DNA of 64,000 nt from Siphonodentalium dalli (GCA_032622095.1 CP136062.1:57176420-57240419); one strand, 5' to 3'; shown: positions 1-12,149, numbered from the stretch's first letter. Notes: generated by a model from the sequence alone, not told the origin. Made by a program: numbers and translations.

Positions 1-1680
1 CCGGTTAATAGACGGGATGCACTTTATGACACCCATTACGTAACCATTGAGTTAAGAACTGCTCTTCTATAACGAACAAAGAATTTAGGTATTTTATCTT
101 ACAGACGGCTTAATCAATTACATAACCAGTATACAGCTTATAAGTTTTGACGATTAGGCTGGTTAGGCTCTCAACGGAGAGCCCAATGTCTAAACATCAG
201 ATGTCTTTTTAGACGTCAGTAAACTAATGGCATCCGGTCTCGTCGTATTCAGTAGTACTTCGTCAGGTTCGTTCGTCTGTTCCGTAACTTCCTCACATCT
301 GCTATCGTCATTTCGTATGGCCGTTAGAGGACACTCAGTCTGTGGTATAGAAGGCAATGTCTGTCTTTGTCCGAAAAAGTCAGTCAGTTAAAACAACAGC
401 GGTATCACTAGGTAATCACCTATTCATTGTGCTCACCGATGAGAACTCTCTTCAAAGCATACATGTTTAGTATTGTTTACATAGTCGGTGTCATCGATGG
501 CGTAGAAACTAAAAATCCGCATATTATTTGGACACTACAAAAACACTCTTTTTCAATAGCGAATACACTTGCAAGCGAATCTGGACAAATGCTATTTAAC
601 TCTGAATTGTAAAAGCCGCAATCCAATAAAAAAAATTTTTTATTTATTTTTATTTCGAAAATATGTAGTCACATATATTCTCAACATCATATTAAAATGT
701 AAATAATTAATTCATAATTGGTCACATTATTCATAAAAAGCCACGAGTGCTGAGATTTGAATTCACGGTTAAATGCCTATTACGTGAATCCGAATCCACT
801 TCATTCATCCGAAAATATATTGCAAATGAATTCATATGAGTCCAAGATGCATGATGATTACACACGAACAATAACCAAAGTTATCAACATGAGAATTGAT
901 TCTAGCCATAAACTAAATTGCGACATATTATAAGTTTTGCGAGGTAACTCGTCGTCCGTTATGTACATGTAATTGTATACATTTACATAGCGGACGATGA
1001 ATTGGGAAATTATAAACTAGTACACGCCATGCAGAAAAAGCAATCACGATATGCATGTATATGATATGAAATTCAAAGCATCCGCTGATGATTTATCAAA
1101 AAATTAATAATACCTGGATCTGGTGACATAAATCTAACATTTTATTTGACACATTCGTCTGGAAATAGTATGAGAAGAATCAGAAGATCTCTTTGGCGAT
1201 CTTATTCCGGTTTTTTGTTTGATCTGTAAATTTGTATCATTGAATGATTCGAATATCGTGAAAAGTTAATATATTTTGATTTAGAAGCACATTTTCTTGC
1301 AAAGCGATGTCCGTTTCATCGACCCTCACACATGGCGTATTGTTAATGTTCTTGTTGTCATTTCAGATTAAACATATTGTTCAAATACTGGAAATTTAGA
1401 GAGAGTCTCCCTTTAATATACGAAACACAATACTGTGACATACAATTGTCATCTAAAACGAGTGTTAATAGAATATTGGCATGCTAAATTATTTTGGTCA
1501 CCCTATCTTCAAATACACACCTTTAATTCACAATAGTTTGCGCCTGGAATAATGAGGGCCGCAACTTGTCAGTTTATATTTCTATAAATGTTTTCACGAT
1601 CACTGAAGCAAACACATTTGAAGTATTGCATAGTCATAGTGAGATACTGATACGGTAACGACGAAAAACATTTACCTCGC
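1..1680. other. AT-rich stretch without a recognisable gene
   Basis: No exon-like open frame with good splice sites was seen on either strand. The only local structure is a short hairpin near 951-1005, where CGTCCGTTATGTACATG is answered by CATTTACATAGCGGACG. Confidence 0.5.
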
Positions 1681-1682
1681 CT

Positions 1683-1783
1683 GTGTGTGGACACTTTACC
1701 TCTCCTATGTGTGGACACTTTGCCTCTCCTATGTTTGGACACTTTGCCTCACCTATGTGTGGACACTTTAACTCACCTAAGTA
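1683..1783 (+). repeat. 24-bp minisatellite
   Basis: About four copies of a 24-bp unit of the form TGTGTGGACACTTTGCCTCTCC, with single-base differences between copies. Translation of the block gives a repetitive peptide with no domain, so it is read as non-coding. Confidence 0.85.
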
Positions 1784-1875
1784 TAACTATCTATGAGTTT
1801 GGCAAGTCTTTGTATTATATTTTCATCCACTTTTTACGTCAAAATATAGATCATATCCCACTCCCAGAAGAACGA

Positions 1876-2075
1876 ATATGTTATCCTACTCTCAGCACTG
1901 CGTTATGACGTCAAATGTGTTATCCTACTCTCAATATGTTATCCTACTCTCAATATGTTATCCTACTCTCAATATGTTATCCTACTCTCAATATGTTATC
2001 CTACTCTCAATATGTTACCCTACTCTCAATATGTTATCCTACTCTCAATATGTTATTCCACTCTCAGCACTACGT
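1876..2075 (+). repeat. 17-bp tandem repeat
   Basis: About ten copies of a 17-bp unit (ATGTTATCCTACTCTCA), nearly perfect in the centre. Related GTTATGACGTCAA and GTCATGACGTCAA motifs sit at the two ends (about 1902-1915 and 2074-2090). The unit is stop-free in several frames, which explains the overlapping small open frames here. Confidence 0.9.
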
Positions 2076-2226
2076 CATGACGTCAATGTGTTCTTCATTC
2101 GGTATCCTTGCGGGTTATTTTAACATAAATTTGGGTATTGTACCTTTAAGAACGTATGACAGTATGTTTCACTGTGGTCTGGGTGGTAACAAACTGGTAT
2201 AGAAAGTATAATAAACACAAAAGTAA

Positions 2227-2326
2227 GCTGTTCTGAGTAGCGTACGGATGTTCTCCTCTCGTGAGATGTGAGGAGCTATCCTCAGCATCTCACTCGAGGC
2301 GAAAAACCGTGCGCTACTCAGAACAC
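2227..2326. repeat. Small inverted repeat (hairpin)
   Basis: TGTTCTGAGTAGCG near 2229 is repeated in reverse complement as CGCTACTCAGAACA near 2312. About 70 bp lie between, with further partial complementarity (GAGATG/CATCTC). It looks like a short foldback or MITE remnant. Confidence 0.6.
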
Positions 2327-2329
2327 TTT

Positions 2330-4880
2330 ACTCTTGCTACGTTGGTAAGTCTATTTATTACACACGCGTTGTTGTATTATCAGTTAACTCATACGTGGTC
2401 ATTTCAACAGTTCGCTCTAGGGCGATCCTGGAATATCACTGGAGACGGATGGCGTGATTTCATTTCTAACGACAACGTAACGAGAACTTAAGAAGTGTGT
2501 GATACAAAAAACATTTTGCAAAACAACGAGTTTCGATAGGAAAAGCTTAGAATAATATGAGTTTTGTTTATGTTTCGGGTACATGTAATAAATATAGAGC
2601 CACACTCGTGTCAGTTTTAGTCAGAGATTATCCCACTCGAACGGATTGCCTCCTGCTCTCGTGTATCCTTCCGCCATACTCTCTCATGCAATAATCACTA
2701 ATAGTATAGCGGCTAAGACCAAAATTATTGGGGAATCATGCACTTTTTAGTAGAAGCATGAAACTTTGTATACACCTTCAGGGACATATATGAAACAAAT
2801 TCTGATATGGACCCAACTCAAATAACCACTTTTTTGGTCGTCACAACGACTTTCGGAAACCACCCGATTTTGTTGACCAAAAAAAAAAAAAAAAAAAAAC
2901 ATGTTTTTTTTATAAGATGATCACTGTGCATAGCAAAGGTGTATTTAGAAGGTAGTTTTGCAGTTTTTATCAATATTACTGTCTATAGATGCATTCAGGG
3001 TTCCAAACCTCCAATTACAACAACAACAACATTTTAAATGAAACTCATTGACTCATAATAGTTCATCATGTTCATGGGCTGGTAGGACCCATCATGTACC
3101 CCCACAATTACTCAACTTCTTTGGTATTGTCATGTGCCTGTATTGTTCAGGAAAAATTATGTTACCAGCAAATATTTTGGGTCCTAATGTAGGGTATGCC
3201 TACCTACTATGTCAAAGTTACTAAGTTTCCTTTTGTTTTCGATCATGATGGGGAGGGGGAACGGTAATCCCATATAAGTGATGTCATTGTGATTGGATCT
3301 TAACAGCTAATGTGTCATATTGGTAGGTACATGTATTTTGTTACTGTATCTACTGGTAGCAAAACCAATATTATATATGTTGCCATTGATGACGTTGACA
3401 TGCAACAGCGATGAAAGCACAAATTTATAATATTCTGGGAGCTGATGGGGTAACACTGCACCCTCACCTCATGACTTAACTTCACCCACTCATTTCCTTC
3501 CTTATTGTGACCTTCAACCTCTTAGCAATGTTAACACAACACTTGAAAAGGTGGCTGTGTAGACACAAGAGAAGACGGCATCAGAGTCAGACACGGCCGC
3601 CCATTATCAGACGAGGCACTGTAAGTCAGTTTGGTGCAAATTATGTAATGGATAATGTTCGAAGAATAGGGGTTTCGGTAAAAGAGTCGCCGAGTCTATT
3701 CTTGACCGAATTCCCGACTTAAAACCCACACATTGAATTGTCATTGGAGCCAACTATCCATTTGGTCTGGTCCACATCTCTGTCTTGATCACCTGAGTAT
3801 ACGCCCACAGTTCAGCACGGACAGTTATTGTTGTCCACGGCGAAAAGCAACACGTTTCAATTATTATTTAATTCGAATTAGGACTCGCCAGTTGAGGGAC
3901 GTTTCCTCCGAAGTTTGCCGTTGCGCTATGGATTCGGCCAGTGTATGTGAGCAATATATTTCTTTCCAATTGTATTTGGTTATTTTTTTGTCTTTCTTGA
4001 TTTAAAGATGCCCCATCCAATTCGACATAAAATAAGTTAACATTCCATAATAATTTAGCAGGCAATAAAACATGAAATATAAAGGTCGTTATACATATGC
4101 ATCACCAATACAGCACCACAAGAAACATCCAAAATAATGTGATCAGAATCATCATAAATAGCTTATTTTCGAAATTTCTCTTCAATTTTCATCGTTGGTT
4201 GGTAATGAAGTAAAAACGCTCTTTATAAAATGTGATTTTTCGAATATTCTGGCGCCAAACAACACGAAACCTGGTAAAAACTGTCTCATTATTAAGAAGT
4301 CGAAACCACACAAGAAGCTTGCATAAATGGGTTCACTGATTCTTTCTCACTGTTGTCTTGTGTAGAATACGCAATAGAAGTATTATAGTGTCCAATTGTA
4401 TGGCCCGTATGGGTATATTGAATTTCCAATTATTATCAGGAAGACACCAAGATGTACTATAGCTTGAATTATAAGTATCATTCTATAGTGTATACACAGA
4501 AACGTGGCTAGACGTGACTCAGAGCAGTATGACAATTTAATTTCGCACACCCACCCCCTTCAGGATAGATGTTTCAAACTGAAAGGTATCATAACATTTC
4601 TAGTTATTGGACAATTCTTACATGACATGGGCTATCCCCCGTTGTTAGCAAATTCCCATCAGTCCCATCGTATATACATGATTTCCAACTATTCCCCCAC
4701 CACGATGACCTTACATATGCCTTTAAGTATACTATCACCCCCAAAAGTTAACAAATGGTCAGTGCACAAAATAATGTATAACCTGTGTTATCTTTTATTC
4801 GAAACAGCATGCGTAAATAGTGCCTATATTGTATTTATCATTCAATACATGTATATAGTTGATTAGTCATCAGCGACGTG
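2330..4880. other. Intergenic stretch, nothing recognised
   Basis: A poly-A run lies at 2879-2899. The open frames here (such as 3507-3722 and 4504-4866) have no recognisable domain, no convincing splice context and ordinary AT-rich composition. Confidence 0.45.
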
Positions 4881-4884
4881 GCTA

Positions 4885-5220
4885 GTGGGCTCCGGGTCAT
4901 CGGTGGGGTGTCCATGGTGATATGTATGTATATACAATGAGTCGCTGTATGGTCATGTCTGAGGTGAATAGGTATACAGGGAGTGACTATTGTCATGTGT
5001 GCGTTTACATATATATACCCGATGTGACGGTATGGTCATTTGTGCAGTGTGGGTGTAACGAGAGTAGCTACATGGTCAAATATGTGTTGTCTTGTGTATA
5101 AATGGAGTGACTCTATGGTCATGGTGGGTTTTACAGGTGTAACTTTTGTATTGTCTGTATTGTCATGGGTGGGTTTATAGATATATGTATTGTTGTTGGT
5201 TGTACGGTCATGGGGGGGGT
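4885..5220 (+). repeat. Degenerate GTGACTGTATGGTCATG minisatellite
   Basis: Loosely conserved units of roughly 40-60 bp combine a TATGGTCAT core with GGTGTAT/GGTATACA/GAGTGACT segments. The same family recurs at 47590-48330 and in the loop and inner arms of the inverted repeat at 56680-61028. Confidence 0.65.
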
Positions 5221-5494
5221 GCTGAACACTAAATACACGGGGGTCAATGTTGGAAGGTTGAGAATTCCGTAGGTTGAATTGGTCTCTCACGGGGAACAAA
5301 TTGCCTATCCTGGGGTGCACACTAAACATTGCGGGTTTAAGATTCGAGGGGTAAGTTAATTGGAGACTTGATTCAATAGTTTTGCGTGGCCACGAGGGGT
5401 CGTTTTAAATCTCACTGAGACTCATTTGACCCTCCCGGGAGATATTACTTAATTGGAGGAACGAGATGTGGAAATTGGGGGGTTCCGCAAAAAA

Positions 5495-5561
5495 CGTGCT
5501 AATCTCATTGGTGCACGTGATATATTTGGAGACTCGCTTTCAGATTCACATTTTATAGATC
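5495..5561 (+). promoter_or_regulatory. Possible promoter and 5' leader of the small split gene
   Basis: Directly upstream of the ATG at 5562 are an inverted CCAAT motif (ATTGG, 5507-5511), an E-box CACGTG (5514-5519) and a TATATTT run (5521-5527). Such motifs occur by chance in AT-rich DNA, so the call rests on their closeness to a coding-like exon. Confidence 0.25.
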
Positions 5562-5643
5562 ATGGCGGACGATTTTGTCTCCGGAAAATTGGTTGAATGG
5601 GGCCTCTCCGCCCTCTCGGCGGACCTGCAACAACGATTTAGTG
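5562..5643 (+). CDS. Small unknown gene, candidate exon 1
   Basis: The ATG in context atcATGG opens 27 codons beginning MADDFVSGKLVEWGLSALSA and ending QQRFS, plus the first base of a split codon, then a consensus donor GTAAGT at 5644. The exon is GC-richer than its surroundings. The short amphipathic start (KLVEWGLSAL...) recalls the first helix of SAM-type domains, but the family is not established. The exon ends in phase 1. An acceptor 10.7 kb downstream (16387) has the matching phase, and the two later exons keep the frame to a stop, giving a predicted protein of about 97 residues. The palindromic element at 8476-15469 would lie inside intron 1. An alternative acceptor at about 7065 would close the frame after about seven codons. 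Function unknown. Confidence 0.5.
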
Positions 5644-6747
5644 GTAAGTATTATTTGTATCCATGTAGGTAACACAGATAACGAAACTTGAACTGTGTTT
5701 ATTATTGCATGATGGCCATGCAAATGTTTCAAAAATCAAATTGAGAGCATGTGTGTAGTTATAACAGTCTAAAAATAGAATGTGTCGATCGAACACATTT
5801 GTGATCGAGGTGAGACGACTTAAAATAACTCGGAATTAGGAAAATGTTGCATTCCACAATGACAATGTCATGTTGCAATATTGCCTTGACACATTTCTGG
5901 GACTGCACCATATTCATAATTCATATAAAATTCAAGACAATAAACTATAAATTATCTCTGTAGTAGTGTAGAATCTTCACAATTAAATCGTTTCGTTTTT
6001 TCCTCGTTTTGCATCTGTCGCCGTGGAAACGCAATACTTCACTTTTCACCACAACAAAAAAAACCCGCAAATTTCTACTATATACACGATAAGAAGAAGA
6101 ATAGACTATATATATATCGATAATGTATTGGAACATGTATCAATAACACTTTATAGCAGGCAGCTAATTTTGGCTTGACATTTTCTTGTTCAGGTGATTT
6201 AGATCTACTGATTATTATTACCACTTTATAGGGCGTTCTCTAGTCTAGGCCATTGATAATGTTTTTCGGGGCATTCCAAATAGCGTATTGTTACCAAAAC
6301 AGCGGGCCGATAATGAGAAGCCTAGTTCAATATCGGCCCGCCGCCCGGAAACTATAGATCTCGTTTATTATCGTGAGAGTTACGTCCCTTCAACTTCCGA
6401 TTATTATGGCGTGTTTATTTCAAGAAAATAATGGGAAGATGTATCCGATTTCCTCGACACAAAAGTGATTTTATGATTGGAATTCACGCCATACGATTGA
6501 ATTATTGTATCAAGCGTAAGTATGCATTGATACTTTTAGCTGTCAACCTCTCATTGGTTGTTACGCGTTTCCAATGCTGGGTTTTCCCCTGTCCTATTTT
6601 CGAGACTCCGTCAGTCCGTGTCAGCTGACAAGTCAAATGCTATCAAACTTAAATGTTCTTGAAAATATTTCTCTCTTAATCTACCGGTACTTCATTATTC
6701 CACTAAATCCTCAAATGGGTCAAATGTCCAAAACTGTGGTAATAATA

Positions 6748-6929
6748 GTAATGACATGATTTCATCGGGCATTATGGTTTATTAACGGCCCTCTGGAATG
6801 ATTAACAGCCCTCGGGCCTATTATCGTCCCTCGACTTCGTCTCGGGCCGCTAATAGGCCCTTGGGCTGTTAATCATTCCAGCCGGGCCGTTAATAATTAA
6901 CCATAACGCCCTCAAAAATCATGTCATTG
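6748..6929. repeat. Foldback (MITE-like) hairpin
   Basis: AATGACATGATTT near 6748 is answered by AAATCATGTCATT near 6917. Inside are TTAACGGCC/GGCCGTTAA, GGAATGATTAACAGCCC/GGGCTGTTAATCATTCC and repeated GGGCC motifs. Almost the whole 180 bp can fold on itself. Confidence 0.7.
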
Positions 6930-8290
6930 TTATATTATTTTGTCATGTACACTGTACAGTACAGGTCGGGCAAACATCCAAAACGGTCTAGTACGTAGCT
7001 CGTTTTGTCTACTGTCGCCCGATTGAGCTACGTTTTTAATGTGATTTACACACCTTTTTGCAGATAGTCAGCTCAAGCAGTGAATGGAACTCGCCCCATT
7101 AATCTCTTGCTCGAGATGTTCCCTTTTGACCTATTTTAACTCACCAAACAAACAACGTTTTAGCAGCAACCTATTGATCATACTTCCGGGAATAGTTCCA
7201 TCTTCGGTGATGAATATTGTATTACATTTCAAGCTCTAGGTATTCCTCATTGCACAAGAGTGTTATTAAACCATTATGACCAACATTGACCGCTGTAGAA
7301 AATTTTCACACAAAATTAGCGTCGCCGTGTCGACAAAAGGCATTGCAGTTGAGAGTGGCAGAGAATATGGTAGCCTATTTTCGATGCGCAAATTAGCGAT
7401 TATAGTTTATATCGAAAAACAGTTGGTTTGAGGGTATAATATATAACTGAATACAGTTTGGTTAGCTGAATTCAGCTATTGTAGCTGTATTCTCACATTT
7501 GCCAGAGTACCTGCTCATTGCTTGTAGAAAATTTAGCAAACAATCTTTACATGTACATATCGAAAGGCCAGACATCTTCGGGTTTCCGATTCTGAATTTG
7601 TTTTGTATTTGTGACTTACTGCATCATTATGCGCATAAAAGGCATTAATTGTCACTTGTTTTTCTTCTTCCATTCCAAAATATGAAAGACCTGATATTGC
7701 ACTGTCAATTGAATGTAGCAGAATGTCCATAAAAGCAATATTTGGTATTAAATACAACGTGATTGTTTTGGGCTGACTTTTGTAGTACATGTCCATCCGC
7801 GCGCTATAAGCTAGGGCTCTGCGAATATTCGAGATTCGATTCAATGTCGATATCGGGCACCCGAATCGGTCTGCTGATTCGGATATTTTCGAATCGATGT
7901 TACTTTGGTGTAGTGTCGTTTTTTTGCATCTAGAAATACATGTTCAGAATACACGTGCATTATGCAAATTATGTGCTTCGATTGCAACCCGTGACGGTGA
8001 TCAATCGCCGCATGTATTTGTAAACTGTATCGACACTGTATAAATTGTCTACACAGTGCTTGAACGCTAGATGCGGAATTTAACTCAATTGATTTCGGTT
8101 GTAATTTATGTGTGCTTTTTAGGACCCCCTCCATGAAGACAAACTATATTGTGAATATGGGATGTTGGTGTGTGATCTATTGTGGGTTGAAAAGTTTAAC
8201 AGATAACCATCATTGCAATTACATGTATATAGCCGAACGGTGTACCCATGTCCAAGTGTGTCAAATCTGTATTATCTTTAATGTAGACAA

Positions 8291-8435
8291 GTGACTTCCA
8301 TTTCATGGGGTTTGTGATACGTTTATTGAACTGTCTTTATGTGTCTTACTTACAGTCACTCTTTGACTTCCATTTCATGGGGTTTGTGATACATTTATTG
8401 AACTGTCTTTATGTGTCTTACTGTCACTTTTTGGT
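8291..8435 (+). repeat. 71-bp direct duplication
   Basis: Two near-identical copies of a unit containing GACTTCCATTTCATGGGG and GAACTGTCTTTATGTGTC lie in tandem, just outside the left end of the palindromic element. Confidence 0.85.
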
Positions 8436-8469
8436 GTCACGTTCGCCGGACACAGCTAGATAGAAATTC

Positions 8470-8475
8470 AATGCA
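8470..8475 (+). mobile_element. Target-site duplication, left copy
   Basis: AATGCA immediately precedes the first base of the inverted repeat. The same six bases immediately follow its last base at 15470-15475. The flanks beyond do not match each other in either orientation, as expected for a duplicated insertion site. Confidence 0.75.
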
Positions 8476-8741
8476 TGATGATACCCACCCTGTTTGAGGG
8501 CAGTCTAGACAGTTTGACCTATATTCTCTGCAGGACCCCAGTTGGGGGCAGTCTAGACAGTTTGACCTATATTCTCTGCAGTACTCAGTCTAGGCAGTTT
8601 GACATAGGTCATCATAGGTCATGACCTACTTTTTCGCTAGTTTACATAATCCTAGGTCATCAAATGTCATGACCTATTTGAGGTCATGTGCTAGACGATA
8701 TGTAAGGCACCTCTTTCCGCGTATAATGTGAGGTCACGTGT
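8476..8741. repeat. Left terminal region of the palindromic element
   Basis: Reverse complement of 15205-15469 with few mismatches. It contains two full copies and one partial copy of a unit starting CAGTCTAGACAGTTTGACCT and ending TTCTCTGCAG, then clustered TAGGTCAT/ATGACCTA motifs. Subterminal motif clusters of this kind often serve as transposase-binding arrays, which is only inferred here. Confidence 0.85.
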
Positions 8742-9795
8742 AAAGAGAAAGTGAGCAAGTGATGTGAGGGAAAAAGAGCAAATGAGGAGAGGGAAAAGAG
8801 CAAGTGAGCAAGTGAGGAGAGGGGGGAAATAGCAAGTGAGCAAGTGAGGTGAAGAAAAAAGAAAAGAGCAAATTAGCGAGTGAGGAGAGGGTAAAAGAGC
8901 AATTGAGCAAGTGAAAAAGAACAAAAGAGCAAACGACCAAGGGAAAAAGAGCAAGTGAGCAAGAGCAAAAGAGCAAAAGAGCAAACGACCAAGGGAAAAA
9001 GAGCAAGTGAGCAAGAGCAAAAGAGCAAAAGAGCAAGGAGAAAAGAGCAAGTGAGGAGAGGGAAAAATAGCAAGTGAGAAGAGGGAAAGAGGATGTGAGC
9101 AAGTGAAAAAGAGCAAAAGAGCAAGTGAGGAGAGAGAAAAGAGCAAGTGAGCAAGTGAAAAAGAGCAAAAGAGCAAAAGAGCAAGGAGAAAAGAGCAAGT
9201 GAGGAGAGGGAAAAATAGCAAGTGAGAAGAGGGAAAGAGGATGTGAGCAAGTGAAAAAGAGCAAATGAGCAAGTGAGGAGAGAGAAAAGAGCAAGTGAGC
9301 AAGTGAAAAAGAGCAAAAGAGCATATGACCAAGGGGAAAAAGAGCAAGTGAGCAAGGGAAAAAGAGCAAAAGAGCAGGGGGAAAAGAGCAAGTGAGCAAG
9401 TGAGGAGAGGGAAAAAGAGCAAGTGAGGAGAGGGAAAAGAGCAAGTGAGCAAGTGAGGAGAGGGTAAAAGAGCAATTGAGCAAGTGAAAAAGAGCAAAAG
9501 AGCAAACGACCAAGGAAAAAAGAGCAAGTGAGCAAGAGGAAAAGAGCAAAAGAGCAAGGAGAAAAGAGCAAGTGAGGAGAGGGGAAAAATAGCAAGTGAG
9601 AAGATGGAAAAAGAGCAAGTGAGCAATTGAGGAGAGGGGGGGAAAAGAGCAAGTGAGCATGTGGGGAGAGGGAATAAGAGCAAGGGAGCAAGTGAGTTGA
9701 GGGAAAAAGAGCAAGTGAGGAGAGGGAATAAGAGCAAGTGAGGTGAGGGGAAAAGAGTGAGTGATCAAATGAGGAGAAGGAAAAAGAGCAAGTGA
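8742..9795. repeat. Left-arm purine-rich degenerate repeat
   Basis: Irregular array built from GAGCAAGTGAG, AAAGAGCAAAAGAGCA and GAGGAGAGGGAAAA. It is almost purely purine on the plus strand apart from scattered C and T. It mirrors 13306-14416 in inverse orientation with copy-number and indel differences. The unit lacks stops in several frames, which creates long meaningless open frames. Confidence 0.9.
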
Positions 9796-9855
9796 ACCAT
9801 CTTGGCTCCCACCCCCAATATGAGTATATAACGAAGTCGATAATAACAGTTTGAT

Positions 9856-9861
9856 GAAGTT
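9856..9861 (-). terminator. Polyadenylation signal of the left gene copy
   Basis: TTTATT on the plus strand, AATAAA on the minus strand, a few bases after the TAA stop of the left zinc-finger gene. It is the mirror of 13236-13241. Confidence 0.6.
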
Positions 9862-9870
9862 TATTAAAAT

Positions 9871-10626
9871 TTAATCATCGTCTGACTCTTCAACCTTTAG
9901 ATTTATTTCCAAGAGTTTCTTGAATTTTCTCATGGCTTCATCCGCAGCCCATTCATTATTATAACCGAGTTTTGTCAGCTTGACCATTTTCTTCATGATA
10001 GTGTTATGTATGGGCGATGTTTTCAATCGATGCTGGTATTCTATCAATCGTCTGTAACTTTTGAGAAAGAGTTCAAAATCTGTGTCGATGCATTCTAGTT
10101 GAGCTTTTTCCTCGGCCTCTTCTTCCGACATGCTCTCTTCTTTCATTAATTGATCAACTTTATCTGACCACTCTTCCATCGCTTCCGCACCGTTGCTAAC
10201 GAGTTGAAACATACTTTTGAATGTATCCATCTCGTTGACACATTTCGCAGCTTTCTTGCAGCCGATTACCACACTGCTACCGGCGAAGCTATTATCTGAC
10301 GAATCTGATATCATTTCCTGTTCATCTTCGTCGGAATCTATATCCGTTTCTAGATCATATTCAGCATCTTCGTATTGACTGAATACATCGTTCTTCGACG
10401 GTGTTCCTGATATAACTCTGTGTTTACCATTCTTAGCTGATATCATTTCCCGTTCATCTTCGTCCGAATCTATATCCGTTTCTCGATCATACGCATTATC
10501 CTCGTATCGACCGAAGGTATCTTTATTCGATGATGTTCCTGACATAACTCCGTGTTTACTATTCTTATGTCTTTGTAGATTGTAGTTCGTCGATAATATC
10601 TTCCCGCACAAATGGCACCCGTGCAT
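9871..10626 (-). CDS. C2H2 zinc-finger protein of the palindromic element, left copy
   Basis: Intronless, 251 residues, read from 10626 down. One C2H2 finger lies at residues 4-25 (C4, C7, H20, H25; spacing C-x2-C-x12-H-x4-H). Two 44-residue repeats follow (about 22-65 and 66-109), each with a YED...ETDIDSDEDE acidic core. The C-terminal part (about 132-245) looks helical and charged, with EESMSEEEAEEKA at 163-175 and a basic stretch IMKKMVKLTK at 210-219, ending in an acidic tail. The layout resembles single-finger proteins with an acidic middle and conserved C-terminal helix region that I recall from bivalves and corals, but I cannot name a family. Nucleic-acid binding is inferred from the finger. 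It is transcribed outward and divergent from the right-arm copy, with an identical protein. AATAAA lies just past the stop. Confidence 0.8.
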   Translation of the reverse strand: MHGCHLCGKILSTNYNLQRHKNSKHGVMSGTSSNKDTFGRYEDNAYDRETDIDSDEDEREMISAKNGKHRVISGTPSKNDVFSQYEDAEYDLETDIDSDEDEQEMISDSSDNSFAGSSVVIGCKKAAKCVNEMDTFKSMFQLVSNGAEAMEEWSDKVDQLMKEESMSEEEAEEKAQLECIDTDFELFLKSYRRLIEYQHRLKTSPIHNTIMKKMVKLTKLGYNNEWAADEAMRKFKKLLEINLKVEESDDD

Positions 10627-10951
10627 TGTCTCGAATTATGGGAAGAACTATCGTCCTTATACGAGCGAAAAGATGAGCGAATATGGTGTGGTATTATAAA
10701 CTCACGAGTTCGTACCTCTATTTTTCGTTTAGAGTTGTTGTTCTTAGGTAAAAACAAATTGGCGGCCCCCTGTCACCGTCCTTGGTAGGGATTGATTAAT
10801 CGACGTTTGTATTCGACGCGTCCGTACCTCTATTTTTCTTTTAGAGTTATTGTTCTTATGTAAACAAAAATTGGCGCGCGCGGCCCCCTCCCCTCCCCTT
10901 TTTCGGTGCGGGGTTTTCTTTCGTAAGGGGGGATCGTCCGTCGAAAAAAAA
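10627..10951 (-). promoter_or_regulatory. 5' region of the left gene copy (inner end of left arm)
   Basis: Mirror of 12150-12474. It holds two similar copies of a block of about 65 bp running from GGGGGCCGC through CCAATTT and TAAGAACAA to AAAAATAGAGGTACG (reading toward the gene), and a TTTATAAT motif about 70 bp before the ATG. It probably includes the promoter, since this intronless gene has nothing else upstream inside the arm. Confidence 0.5.
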
Positions 10952-12149
10952 GAGATATTTTTTTAAGACTCTTTTTGCTCTTTTCCCCTCTCCCCTATTG
11001 TTTACTTGCTCTTTCCCCTATCCCCACTTGCTCATTTTCTCTTTTTCTACTTCACCTATTGCTCACTTGCTCGCTTTCCACTCTCATCACTTGCTCAGTT
11101 GCTCTTTTTCCCCTATTGCTCACTTGCTCTTTTGCCCTCTTCTCACTTGCTCTGTTCCCTATTGCTCAGTTGTTCTTCTTCCCCTCCCATATTCCTCACT
11201 TGTTCTATTCCCATATTGCTCACTTGCTCTTTTTCACTCTCCCCCTATTGCTCACTTGCTGTTTTCCCCTCTCCTCACTTGCTCATTCCCCTATTGCTCG
11301 CTTGCTCTTCTTCCCCCATCCCATATTGCTCACTTGCTTTTTTCCCCTCCCCATATTGCTCATTTGCTCTTTTCCCCTCTCCCCTATTCCCACATTTGCT
11401 CTCCTTCCCTCTCCTATTGCTCCTCTCAGTTGCTCTTTTCTCCCCCTTATTGCTCACTTGCTCTTTTCCCTCTCCCATATTGATCACTTGCTCTTTTACC
11501 CTCTTCTCACTTGCTCTGTTCCCTATTGCTCAGTTGTTCTTCTTCCCCTCCCATATTCCTCACTTGTTCTATTCCCATCACCCACTTGCACATTCCCCTG
11601 TTGCTCTTATTCCCTCTCCTCACTTGCTCTTTTTCACTCCTTCCCTCTCCTATTGCTCCTCTCAGTTGCTCTTTTCTCCCCCTTATTGCTCACTTGCTCT
11701 TTTCCCTCTCCCATATTGATCACTTGCTCTTTTGCCCTCTTCTCACATGCTCTGTTCCCTATTGCTCAGTTGTTCTTCTTCCACTCCCATATTCCTCACT
11801 TGTTCTATTCCCGTCACCCAGTTGTTGCACATTCCCCTGTTGCTCACTTGCTTTTCTTCCTCTTCCCTATTGCTCACTTGCTTTTTTCTTCTCCTACCCA
11901 TATTGCTTACTTGCTCTTTTCCCCTCTCCCCTATTGTTCACTTGCTCTTTTCCCCTCTCATCACTTGCTCTGTTCCCACATTGATCAGTTGCTCTTCTTC
12001 CCCTCCTCTATTACTCACTTGCTCTTTTTCCCTCTCATCACTTGCTTAGTTGCGTTTTTGCCCCCTCCTCACTTGCTCTTTTTCCCTCACCTCTATTACT
12101 CAATTGCACTTTTTCCCTCTCCCCTATTGCTCACTTGCTCCTTTTCCCT
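10952..12149. repeat. Pyrimidine-rich centre (loop) of the palindromic element
   Basis: About 1.2 kb of plus-strand pyrimidine-rich degenerate repeat built from TATTGCTCACTTGCTCTTTTC, TCCCATATTGCTCA and CCCCTCTCC. It has no inverted partner within itself. It contains a longer internal duplication: a segment around 11430-11560 recurs around 11670-11800. Open frames of up to 460 codons through it are artefacts of the stop-free repeat. Confidence 0.85.

Larger units (their letters stand above)
5644..8469 (+). other. Intron 1 of the small gene, part before the palindromic element
   Basis: Mostly AT-rich DNA. It holds a hairpin at 6748-6929, a fragment near 7812-7910 rich in CGAATATTCGAG/ATTCGATTC (same family as 15668-15765), and a 71-bp direct duplication at 8291-8435. 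No exon was seen that would keep the frame open. Confidence 0.4.

Noticed and set aside
1876-2075. CRISPR-like array
   Set aside because: The repeats are directly head to tail without unique spacers, in eukaryotic DNA.
8691-9768. Three overlapping minus-strand open frames of 272-348 codons, and similar plus-strand frames at 13333-14469
   Set aside because: They encode only permutations of SLALFPLLTCSF and arise from a repeat unit without stop codons. All frames of one strand are open, which real genes do not show.
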